Shown here one piece after another: positions 1 through 6,601 of a DNA stretch of 64,000 nt. The DNA lies in assembly GCA_050249415.1 (NCBI GenBank), contig JBFWQO010000011.1:1-64000 (forward strand). The letters run 5' to 3'. The notes under the pieces are model-generated. The model saw only the letters and a program-made list of their open reading frames with translations. It had not been told where the DNA came from and ran no database searches. The first letter of the stretch is position 1. Each line of letters begins with the position of its first letter. The stretch is from CADEFQ01 sp050249415 (GTDB lineage Bacteria > Pseudomonadota > Gammaproteobacteria > Steroidobacterales > Steroidobacteraceae). The translations under genes were made by a program, and so were the position numbers.

Positions 1-420
1 GCGGTCGGCCCATCGCGATGCAATCTCCGAGGTTGCGCACAGATCCCCCCAGCGATCGTCCATGGACTCCAGGTACGGCGGATCATCATCCTGGATCGCC
101 GCGAACAACTGCTCGAGCCAGCCCTTACGCGTTGCCTCATCGGCTGGTGCGTGGGCAATAACGGGCACGAGCGCGTCGACCGCCGCGCGCGCCGCACCAC
201 CCAATGCACCCGAAGAGCTATCCACCTGCTCCAACGCGGGTGACAGTTTCGTCAGGAACCGGACTGCGCCGTCCGCGGCATGCAATGGATTGCGACGGGC
301 GGCGGCACGGATTTCGGCGAGCGCCTCGGCAATACGCTCGCTGGCCAGCCGACTGGCGCGCCAGCCGAAGCCGCCGCGGCGAAATCGCTTCGTGAATTGC
401 CAGTCGCTGGCCTTTCCCAT
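1..420 (-). CDS. Conserved protein of unknown function, cut by the window edge
   Basis: This frame reads leftward from an ATG at 420 and stays open for 140 codons to the window edge, so the C-terminus is missing. The start overlaps the stop of the fic gene (ATGA), so the two are almost certainly translated as one operon. The N-terminus is basic and aromatic (MGKASDWQFTKRF). The rest is rich in Ala, Leu and Glu and looks like alternating amphipathic helices. It contains a VDSSSG stretch and an acidic patch (DDDPPYLESMDDRWG). It vaguely resembles DUF6880-like helical proteins, but that is from memory and weak. No catalytic motif, signal peptide or membrane segment is visible. The function is unknown; position alone suggests a partner of the Fic enzyme or another cargo gene of the island. 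Confidence 0.72.
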   Translation of the reverse strand, partial: MGKASDWQFTKRFRRGGFGWRASRLASERIAEALAEIRAAARRNPLHAADGAVRFLTKLSPALEQVDSSSGALGGAARAAVDALVPVIAHAPADEATRKGWLEQLFAAIQDDDPPYLESMDDRWGDLCATSEIASRWADR

Positions 421-1595
421 CACGTCGCCGGATAGAGCTTCGGAAACCAGCGCTCGACGACGTGGATCGGGAAGCCCAGCCGCAACGGCGCCTTGTGGGA
501 GGCTGAAACGAGCAGGCGCTTCTCGATCAGTGCCGAGATCACGCGACGTGCTGTGCGTTCGCTCGTGTCGATGAGCGTCGGCACGCGCCCGCGCTCGAGC
601 TCGCCCGCGAGCAACGCCTCGCGCAACACTGCGATGCTGCGCTTCGGCAGTCGCTCGGCACTCTCCTCATCGCGCACGTACAGTTCCATGCGGCGCTGGA
701 GTTCCGACGTATCGAGCAACTCGCGCATGTAGCGAACCTGATCAAGACAGGTCTCCAGGAAGAATCGGCAAAAATCAATCAGCGCCTCGTGAGATAGAGA
801 CCCTCGCCCATCGAGATCGTTTTTTCGCGGCTGGTCGGCGGCCATCAGCAGGCGTTTGTACTCGCCCGAGTTGCGCGCCAGCCCACGCGAAACGGACCAG
901 AGTGCAGAGCCGATACCGATGTCGAGCAGCATCGCGTGCGACATTAGCCGCGCAACACGACCGTTACCGTCGAGGAACGGATGAATCCACAAGAATCGAT
1001 GATGAGCCGCCGCGACGGCGATCACCCGCCGCGGCTTGGTCAGCCGCGTTGCATCGTAGGCCTGCTCGAATCGGCCCATGAACGCCGGCAGGTCCTCGGG
1101 TGCGGGCGCGACATGCCGGCCCACGGCGACCGTGCGCATACGCAATTGCCCGGGCACGACCGGGACGCGCTCGCCGGTATCGGGGTTCACGACGACGAGC
1201 AGACTCTCCGGCAGGCGCTGGCAGAACTCGCGATGCGTCCATTCGATGAAAGCCGCTGAGACCGGAGGACGCGGCAGGTCTGCGGCTCGTTCATCGATCA
1301 TCTGCTGCACTTCAATATGCGCGCGGGCTTCGAGCTGCAGATCGCGACGATGTGGGTCGCTGGAATAGTCCGCCGCCAGGGCGCGGTCGATATCGCGCGG
1401 GTGGGTGTTATGCCCCTCGATCAGGTTCGAGTAGTAGCAGTTCATCGACCGCACGAGATCGGCGACCGACAGCCTGACGACGGGGTGCATCTGGGCAGAG
1501 AGTTCGCTGGCCTCCCGGGCCAGATCGAAGGCGAGGTTTTCGAGCACGGCGGCGCCCTCGGCCGGCATATAGGGCTCGGCCGCAGCAGGCGTCAC
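420..1595 (-). CDS. Fic family protein, class II, with C-terminal winged helix
   Basis: This is a predicted Fic-domain enzyme of 391 residues, a family that usually transfers AMP from ATP to a protein hydroxyl. The full Fic motif is present as HPFLDGNGRVAR at residues 205-216, with the catalytic His205. An N-terminal inhibitory helix motif of the (S/T)xxxE(G/N) type is visible as SNLIEG (Ser56, Glu60, Gly61), which places it in autoinhibited class II. The last ~80 residues (…TLIDTSERTARRVISALIEKRLL) look like a winged helix, so it may bind DNA. Its stop overlaps the start of the next gene. Two copies of a 13-base repeat lie in the upstream region and could be its own operator. It resembles chromosomal and island-borne Fic proteins of proteobacteria; the target is unknown. 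Confidence 0.9.
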   Translation of the reverse strand: MTPAAAEPYMPAEGAAVLENLAFDLAREASELSAQMHPVVRLSVADLVRSMNCYYSNLIEGHNTHPRDIDRALAADYSSDPHRRDLQLEARAHIEVQQMIDERAADLPRPPVSAAFIEWTHREFCQRLPESLLVVVNPDTGERVPVVPGQLRMRTVAVGRHVAPAPEDLPAFMGRFEQAYDATRLTKPRRVIAVAAAHHRFLWIHPFLDGNGRVARLMSHAMLLDIGIGSALWSVSRGLARNSGEYKRLLMAADQPRKNDLDGRGSLSHEALIDFCRFFLETCLDQVRYMRELLDTSELQRRMELYVRDEESAERLPKRSIAVLREALLAGELERGRVPTLIDTSERTARRVISALIEKRLLVSASHKAPLRLGFPIHVVERWFPKLYPAT

Positions 1596-1628
1596 GAAAA
1601 GCTCCCACTGAGGTTCGGATTGGCCGGT

Positions 1629-1696
1629 TTCATGGCCGGAATATTATTACTAAAAACAGCGTTTTGGTATTTCTTGAGCGCCATTCATGGCCGGAA
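1629..1696 (-). promoter_or_regulatory. Direct-repeat operator candidate upstream of fic
   Basis: The 13-base sequence TTCATGGCCGGAA occurs at 1629-1641 and again at 1684-1696, just upstream of the fic start at 1595. Between the copies lies the most AT-rich stretch of the area (ATATTATTAC and runs of A and T), where a promoter would be expected. A pair of identical sites around a promoter next to a gene with a C-terminal winged helix suggests autoregulation. This is inference; no -35/-10 pair is clear. Confidence 0.4.
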
Positions 1697-1707
1697 CTGT
1701 GGCCGCT

Positions 1708-1722
1708 GGCGCAACTTGCGCC
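1708..1722. repeat. 15-base palindrome between fic and the transposase-integrase ORF
   Basis: GGCGCAA-C-TTGCGCC is a perfect inverted repeat with 7-base arms and one central base. No T-run follows on either strand, so it is not an obvious intrinsic terminator. It could be a protein-binding site or a remnant of the mobile element. Confidence 0.45.
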
Positions 1723-1783
1723 GGTTTACAGAATCTGGATTTCAGTCACCATCGGTGAGTATTTCTGGCAAACCGTAAACCAG

Positions 1784-2902
1784 TCAGGCTGCTTGGAGCC
1801 TTTTCCCAACAACCTCCACCGCCGCCAGAGGGCGGCCGCCGTCCATCCGCCGTAGTTCGCCCCTCCGCAATGAAGGATCTACGCCTGCGGCGAGCATTTT
1901 CCGCGCCGCCCTATGGCGCGCCTGCGCCAGGGCCGTCGGGACATCCGGATAGGTCCCGAGCGAAAGTGTCTTTCGCTTGTCGCCGTACCGGTACTGGTAG
2001 TGCCAGTACCGCCCACCCTGAGGGTGAAGGAGCAGATACAGACCGCCCCCCAGGAAAATCTTGCGTGGGTAACGGACCTGCCCGTCGACGCGTGGGAGTG
2101 TTCGTTGTCCTCCGGCGCGCGCTGTTGAGTTCTGGTGCATTGACGCACTTCGGGCGCTTGCGCCGTGCACGGACACGTCGGAATCCCTGAGCGCTGCCGC
2201 CCACGAGTCCTTGAGCGAACGAGCCTGCCCGCCCTCACCCATCGGCACCAAGTACTGCTGCTTGCGGATGCGATGGGCGAGTTCGATGCCCGCCAGCGTG
2301 ATCGCGGCCGATCGGAAACTCTTCAATCCGAGCATCGGCGCGCAGCGCTGCTTGATCGCACGATGGTCCTGCTCGACCACATTGTTCAAGTACCGACGCG
2401 CCCGCACTTCCACAGCGCGCCAGCGGTGATCTTCCTCGGCGAGCAATCGCAAACCGCGATGCGTCGCGCTGTTTCCATCAACGTTGATCTTCTCCGGCCA
2501 CGACACGCCGTCCTGGCTGACGGCCGCCCGGAAAAACGCCTGCGCGGCTTCCATGCTCCGATCATTGCGGAGTAGCGACGCCACCGACTTCCCCCGCCGA
2601 TCCACCGCGCGATAGAGATAGTGCCGGCCACCCCGAACTGACACGGCCGTCTCGTCCATCCGCCAGGACGAACCCGGCGAACGCGCAAATCTCGACCAAC
2701 GCTGCTCGTACTCCGGCACGTAGCGCAGGACCCAGCGCATGATGGTCGTGTGCGACACGACGATCGCGCGCTCCGCCATCATCTCAGCCAGGTCCCGGTA
2801 GCTCAGCCGGTAGGTGATGTACCAGCGAACGCAGGTCTCGATGGTCTCGGCGGAGAAGCGACAGCCTCGGTAGATCGGGTCGCGCGGGATTCGTCTGGCC
2901 AT
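1784..2902 (-). CDS. IS6-family transposase fused in frame to an integrase N-domain fragment
   Basis: From the ATG at 2902 the frame gives 372 residues. Residues 1 to about 255 are an IS6-type DDE transposase with an N-terminal helix-turn-helix (YRDLAEMMAERAI). The catalytic triad is Asp83 (MDET), Asp142 (NVDG) and Glu177 (NNVVEQDH), and the D-E spacing is 34. An alternative TTG start at 2950 lies inside the terminal repeat. Instead of stopping near the left end, the frame crosses the terminal repeat (MHQNS) and continues for about 100 residues into flanking DNA. There, residues ~274-346 match the arm-binding (DUF4102) domain of P4-type integrases (GGGLYLLL, LSLGTYPDV). Known IS6 transposases are about 230-265 residues, so the tail is an accidental fusion by readthrough. 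Activity of the transposase is plausible but untested. Confidence 0.8.
   Translation of the reverse strand: MARRIPRDPIYRGCRFSAETIETCVRWYITYRLSYRDLAEMMAERAIVVSHTTIMRWVLRYVPEYEQRWSRFARSPGSSWRMDETAVSVRGGRHYLYRAVDRRGKSVASLLRNDRSMEAAQAFFRAAVSQDGVSWPEKINVDGNSATHRGLRLLAEEDHRWRAVEVRARRYLNNVVEQDHRAIKQRCAPMLGLKSFRSAAITLAGIELAHRIRKQQYLVPMGEGGQARSLKDSWAAALRDSDVSVHGASARSASMHQNSTARAGGQRTLPRVDGQVRYPRKIFLGGGLYLLLHPQGGRYWHYQYRYGDKRKTLSLGTYPDVPTALAQARHRAARKMLAAGVDPSLRRGELRRMDGGRPLAAVEVVGKRLQAA
1862..2083 (-). pseudogene. Fragment of P4-type tyrosine integrase (DUF4102 domain only)
   Basis: About 73 codons encode a DUF4102-like arm-type DNA-binding domain, recognisable by RYPRKIF, GGGLYLLL, a WxYQYRYG-like strand and LSLGTYPDV, then ARKMLAAGVDPS. 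The central SAM-like and catalytic domains of a tyrosine recombinase do not follow; the frame ends at 1784. The start of the integrase has been replaced by the IS6 element. It is the relic of an integrase that once lay beside guaA and is now read only as the tail of the transposase ORF. Confidence 0.7.
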
Positions 2903-2961
2903 CCGGTTCGTCCTCCAAAACGGACTCGGATTCCATGGCTCGTCCGCCAATGCACCAGAAC
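2129..2961 (-). mobile_element. IS6-family insertion sequence
   Basis: The element is bounded by a perfect 14-base terminal inverted repeat: GTTCTGGTGCATTG at 2129-2142 and its complement at 2948-2961. Weaker matching runs further inward (…RCGSAC). The length of about 833 bp and the single DD34E transposase are as expected for the IS6 family. The bases outside the two ends (2121-2128 and 2962-2970) do not form the 8-bp target duplication that IS6 transposition makes. The flanks have therefore probably been rearranged, for example by an adjacent deletion. It lies between guaA and an integrase fragment. Confidence 0.8.
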
Positions 2962-2989
2962 CCAGTTTTACCGTCAGAGTGTCCCGCTT

Positions 2990-3088
2990 GGTGCCGATAG
3001 ATGGCGAACGGTTCGGAGATCTTATTTCTTTTATTTCAATGAATTAACTTCGCATTTCGCAGGGTGCCGATAGACCGCGAAAGGCACC
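2990..3088. repeat. 12-base direct repeats and hairpin between the IS and guaA
   Basis: GGTGCCGATAGA occurs at 2990-3001 and 3063-3074. The second copy also pairs with GGCACC at 3083-3088, giving a 6-bp stem immediately after the guaA stop codon. The stretch between the copies is strikingly AT-rich compared with the chromosome. The repeats could be ends left by a mobile element, arm sites for an integrase, or the guaA terminator; no T-run supports the last. Confidence 0.45.
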
Positions 3089-3091
3089 TAA

Positions 3092-4720
3092 TCACTCCCA
3101 CTCGATCGTGGCGGGAGGCTTGCCCGAGATGTCGTAGACCACCCGCGATATGCCCCGCACCTCGTTCACGATCCGCCGCGAGACGATATCGAGGAAGTCG
3201 TACGGCAGATGCGCCCAGTGCGCGGTCATGAAGTCGATCGTCTCGACCGCGCGCAGCGCGATCACGTAGTCGTAGCGGCGCCCGTCGCCCATCACGCCAA
3301 CCGAGCGCACCGGCAGGAACACCGCGAACGCCTGGCTCGTCTTGTCGTACCAGCCGTAGCGGCGCAGCTCGTCGATGAAGATCGCATCCGCACGCTGCAG
3401 CAGCGCCGCGAACTCCGGTTTCACTTCGCCGAGGATGCGCACGCCGAGGCCGGGACCCGGAAACGGGTGGCGGTAGACCATTTCGCGCGGCAGGCCGAGC
3501 TCGACGCCGAGGCGGCGCACTTCGTCCTTGAACAGTTCGCGCAGCGGCTCGACGAGCTGCATGCGCATGTTCTCCGGCAACCCGCCGACGTTGTGGTGCG
3601 ACTTGATCACGTGCGCCTTGCCGGTGCGCGCGCCGGCCGATTCGATCACGTCGGGGTAGATCGTGCCCTGCGCGAGAAAGCCGATGCCCTCGAGCTTGTG
3701 TGCCTCCTCGTCGAACACCTCGATGAACTGCCGGCCGATGATCTTGCGCTTCTGCTCGGGGTCGGTGACCCCGGCGAGCGCGGCGAAGAAGCGCTCCGCC
3801 GCGTTCACGCGAATGACGCGCACGCCGAGGTTCTCGGCAAAGGTGCGCATCACCTGGTCGCCTTCGTCGAGTCGCAGCAGGCCGTGGTCGACGAACACGC
3901 ACACGAGCTGCCCGCCGATCGCCCGATGGAGCAACGCCGCGACGACGGACGAATCGACTCCGCCCGAGAGGCCGAGCAGCACCCTGCCCTCGCCCACCTG
4001 CGCGCGCACGCGCGCGACCGCGTCCTCGATGATGTTGCCGACCGTCCACAGCGCCGCCGCGCCGCAGATCTCGCGCACGAAGCGCTCGAGCAACCGCGCG
4101 CCCTGGCGCGTGTGCGTCACTTCCGGATGAAACTGCACGCCGTAGTAGCGCCGCTGCTCGTCGGCCATCGCCGCGAACGGCGCATTCGCGCTGGTCGCCA
4201 CCGCCGTGAACCCCGGCGGGATGGCTTCGACCCGATCGCCATGGCTCATCCACACATCCAGCACGGCACGGCGCGTTGCGTCCTCGCGATCGGCGATGCC
4301 GTCGAGGAGACGGCACGGCGCGGTTGCGGTCACTTCGGCGTAGCCGAACTCGCGGTGATCGCTCGTCGCGACGCGCCCGCCGAGCTGCTGCGCCATCGTC
4401 TGCATGCCGTAGCAGATGCCGAGCACGGGCACGCCGAGTTCGAACACGACTCGCGGCGCGCGCGGTGCCTTGGCCTCGGTCGTCGATTCGGGCCCGCCGG
4501 AGAGGATCACGCCCTTCGGACGGAAGCGGCGCACTTCGCCATCCGTGATGTCCCACGGGTGGATCTCGCAGTAGACGCCGAGTTCGCGGACGCGGCGCGC
4601 GATCAGCTGCGTGTACTGCGCGCCGAAATCGAGGATCAGGATGCGATCCGCGTGCAGGTCCTGCGCGGGCGCCGCCCTAGCGGATGCGGTAATTGGGAGC
4701 TTCCTTCGTGATCGTGACAT
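3092..4720 (-). CDS. guaA: GMP synthase (glutamine-hydrolysing)
   Basis: It converts XMP to GMP using ATP and glutamine, the last step of guanine nucleotide synthesis. The N-terminal class I amidotransferase domain is clear (ILILDFGAQYTQ, the nucleophile in GICYGMQ, and the His-x-Glu of VQFHPEVTH). The ATP-pyrophosphatase domain follows with the P-loop LGLSGGVDSS, then the dimerisation domain ending in the typical PPATIEWE. The start is odd. Homologues begin a few residues before LHADRILIL, but no ATG, GTG or TTG lies there. The nearest in-frame ATG is at 4720, 44 bases inside guaB, and gives a 20-residue extension (542 aa). A CTG at 4654 or a rare ATT codon are alternatives. The pair guaB-guaA is a standard operon. 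Confidence 0.95.
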   Translation of the reverse strand: MSRSRRKLPITASARAAPAQDLHADRILILDFGAQYTQLIARRVRELGVYCEIHPWDITDGEVRRFRPKGVILSGGPESTTEAKAPRAPRVVFELGVPVLGICYGMQTMAQQLGGRVATSDHREFGYAEVTATAPCRLLDGIADREDATRRAVLDVWMSHGDRVEAIPPGFTAVATSANAPFAAMADEQRRYYGVQFHPEVTHTRQGARLLERFVREICGAAALWTVGNIIEDAVARVRAQVGEGRVLLGLSGGVDSSVVAALLHRAIGGQLVCVFVDHGLLRLDEGDQVMRTFAENLGVRVIRVNAAERFFAALAGVTDPEQKRKIIGRQFIEVFDEEAHKLEGIGFLAQGTIYPDVIESAGARTGKAHVIKSHHNVGGLPENMRMQLVEPLRELFKDEVRRLGVELGLPREMVYRHPFPGPGLGVRILGEVKPEFAALLQRADAIFIDELRRYGWYDKTSQAFAVFLPVRSVGVMGDGRRYDYVIALRAVETIDFMTAHWAHLPYDFLDIVSRRIVNEVRGISRVVYDISGKPPATIEWE

Positions 4721-6143
4721 CGTGCACGTGGCTCTCGCGCATGCCGGCGTTCGTGATGCGCACGAACTGCGGGCGCGTGCGCATCTCGGTGATGTTGCCG
4801 CTGCCCGTGTAGCCCATCGCGGCGCGCAGGCCGCCGGCGAGCTGGTGCAGGATCGCGACGAGGCTGCCCTTGTACGGCACGCGCCCCTCGATGCCTTCGG
4901 GCACGAGCTTCTCGAGTTCGGTGGTCGTGTCCTGGAAGTAGCGGTCGCTCGAACCGTGGCGCTCGGCCATCGCGCCGAGCGAGCCCATGCCGCGATACGA
5001 CTTGTACGACCCGCCCTGGTACAGCTCGACCTCGCCGGGCGATTCCTCGGTGCCGGCAAAGAGACCGCCGATCATCACCGCGTGCGCACCGGCAACGATG
5101 GCCTTCGCGACATCGCCGCTGTAACGGATGCCGCCGTCGGCGATCAGCGGCACGCCCTGCTTCGCGAGCGAATCGGCGACGTTCGCGACCGCCGAGATCT
5201 GCGGCACGCCGACCCCTGCGACGACACGTGTCGTGCAGATCGAGCCCGGCCCGATGCCGACCTTGACCGCGTCGGCGCCGGCCGCGACGAGATCGGCGGC
5301 GGCTTCGGGAGTCACGATGTTGCCCGCGATGACCTGCAGGTCCGGCCACTTCGCCTTGATCCGCTTCACCATCTCGAGCACGCCGCGCGAGTGGCCGTGC
5401 GAGGTGTCGACGACGACCACGTCGACATGCGCCTCGGTGAGCGCCGCGACGCGATCCATGGTATCGGGCGAAGTGCCGACCGCGGCGCCGACGCGCAACC
5501 GCCCGCCCTCGTCCTTGCACGCGCGCGGGAACTCGCGTGCCTTCTGGAAGTCCTTCACGGTGATCATGCCGCGCAGCTCGAAGTCGCCGCCGACGACGAG
5601 CACCTTCTCGATGCGGTGCTTGTGCAGCAGCAGCAGCACGTCTTCCTTCGGTGCGTTCTCGCGCACCGTGATCAGCCGCTCCTGCGGGGTCATCACGGTG
5701 GACACCGGCGCGTCGAGCTTCTCCTCGAAGCGCAGGTCGCGGTGCGTGACGATGCCGACGACTTTCTTGCCCTTGACGACCGGCACGCCGGAAATGCCGC
5801 GCGCATGAGTGAGATCGATCACCTGCCGGATCGTCATGTCGGGCGGCACGGTGATCGGGTCACGGATCACGCCGCTCTCGAATTTCTTGACGCGGGCGAC
5901 TTCGCGAGCCTGCGCCTCGACGGTCATGCTCTTGTGGACGATGCCGATGCCGCCTTCCTGCGCCATCGTGATCGCGAGGCGCGCTTCGGTCACCGTGTCC
6001 ATGGCGGCCGACATCAGCGGGAGATTCAAGCGGATGGCGCGGGTCAGCTGTGTCGAGAGGTCGACTTCGCGCGGCAGCACTTCCGACCAGGCGGGAACTA
6101 ACAGGACATCGTCGAAGGTCAGGGCTTCTTCGAGAATACGCAT
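4677..6143 (-). CDS. guaB: IMP dehydrogenase
   Basis: A 488-residue IMP dehydrogenase, which oxidises IMP to XMP with NAD+ and commits purines to the guanine branch. The start MRILEEALTFDDVLL is the usual N-terminus. A pair of CBS domains is inserted at roughly residues 90-205, inside the TIM barrel. The active-site loop GPGSICTTR carries the catalytic cysteine at about residue 303. The mobile flap and the C-terminal region (GYTGSGNITEMRTRPQFV) are complete. It lies directly upstream of guaA, and guaA must start inside or just after its 3' end. A promoter and a 17-base palindrome precede it. Confidence 0.97.
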   Translation of the reverse strand: MRILEEALTFDDVLLVPAWSEVLPREVDLSTQLTRAIRLNLPLMSAAMDTVTEARLAITMAQEGGIGIVHKSMTVEAQAREVARVKKFESGVIRDPITVPPDMTIRQVIDLTHARGISGVPVVKGKKVVGIVTHRDLRFEEKLDAPVSTVMTPQERLITVRENAPKEDVLLLLHKHRIEKVLVVGGDFELRGMITVKDFQKAREFPRACKDEGGRLRVGAAVGTSPDTMDRVAALTEAHVDVVVVDTSHGHSRGVLEMVKRIKAKWPDLQVIAGNIVTPEAAADLVAAGADAVKVGIGPGSICTTRVVAGVGVPQISAVANVADSLAKQGVPLIADGGIRYSGDVAKAIVAGAHAVMIGGLFAGTEESPGEVELYQGGSYKSYRGMGSLGAMAERHGSSDRYFQDTTTELEKLVPEGIEGRVPYKGSLVAILHQLAGGLRAAMGYTGSGNITEMRTRPQFVRITNAGMRESHVHDVTITKEAPNYRIR

Positions 6144-6154
6144 CGCGGGGGAAT

Positions 6155-6205
6155 GTCCAATGGAATTGGACGCCGCATTGTACGCATGGCTGCCGTACCC
6201 GTAAA
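6155..6205 (-). promoter_or_regulatory. guaBA promoter with 17-base palindrome at the start site
   Basis: On the minus strand a -10 hexamer TACAAT lies at 6182-6177 and a -35-like TTTACG at 6205-6200, with a 17-base spacer. Transcription would start near 6170, about 27 bases before the guaB ATG. Exactly there is a perfect inverted repeat GTCCAAT-GGA-ATTGGAC (6155-6171). It could be an operator for a purine-responsive regulator or a short 5' hairpin in the leader. The promoter is a sequence match only; the regulator is unknown. Confidence 0.55.
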
Positions 6206-6213
6206 GCGAGCGA

Positions 6214-6245
6214 AGCCGGGCCGCCGTCCGTGCGGTGGCCCGGCT
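6214..6245 (-). terminator. GC-rich hairpin between tautomerase gene and guaB
   Basis: AGCCGGGCC at 6214-6222 pairs with GGCCCGGCT at 6237-6245, and inner CCG/CGG bases extend the stem. It lies 17 bases after the stop of the tautomerase gene and just upstream of the guaB -35 box, so a transcription stop would insulate guaBA. There is no strong U-run, so it is a weak intrinsic terminator at best. Confidence 0.45.
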
Positions 6246-6262
6246 GCCGGGGGGATGCGCGG

Positions 6263-6496
6263 CTATGCGACCCTGGCGGGCTTCCCTGCGGCGAGGGCGT
6301 GGACGTCCGAGGCCTTCAGGCGCTTGCCGCCGATGGCCCAGTCGCCGCCTTCGAACTCGCTGATGCGCACCGTGGTGACGGGACGCATGTTTTCGCCCTC
6401 CACCGAGACCATCGCCTCGGTGACCTTCGCGATGAGCTCCTCCTTCTGCGACGGGGTGAACACGTCCTTGATGACATCGATGGTGACTAGGGGCAT
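6263..6496 (-). CDS. 4-oxalocrotonate tautomerase family protein
   Basis: A 77-residue member of the tautomerase superfamily. After removal of Met, the N-terminus is PLVTIDVIKD, with the catalytic Pro1 that acts as general base in this family. The start at 6496 is preceded by a good ribosome site (AAGGAG, 7 bases before ATG). The upstream in-frame Met codons would bury Pro1, so they are rejected. Compared with true 4-oxalocrotonate tautomerase, Arg11 is replaced by Val, while an Arg near position 37-39 and a Trp in place of Phe50 are present. The substrate is therefore likely different. There is no catabolic operon around it. Confidence 0.8.
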   Translation of the reverse strand: MPLVTIDVIKDVFTPSQKEELIAKVTEAMVSVEGENMRPVTTVRISEFEGGDWAIGGKRLKASDVHALAAGKPARVA

Positions 6497-6601
6497 GTCG
6501 GGTCTCCTTGGGACTCCTGTGATGGTCGGGGGCATTCCCGGGCCATGGGTGCAGGTTCCCACGCCCCGGTCGGGGTTGCTTGCAGGCGACCTGGAGAAAA
6601 C

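Noticed and set aside
62..574. Plus-strand ORF at the left edge
   Set aside because: Its composition (Ser, Arg, Ala) is that of a shadow, and the minus strand has the fic gene and its ATGA-coupled partner.
6144..6262. Purine riboswitch before guaB
   Set aside because: The leader after the predicted start is under 30 bases and has no aptamer-like three-way junction.
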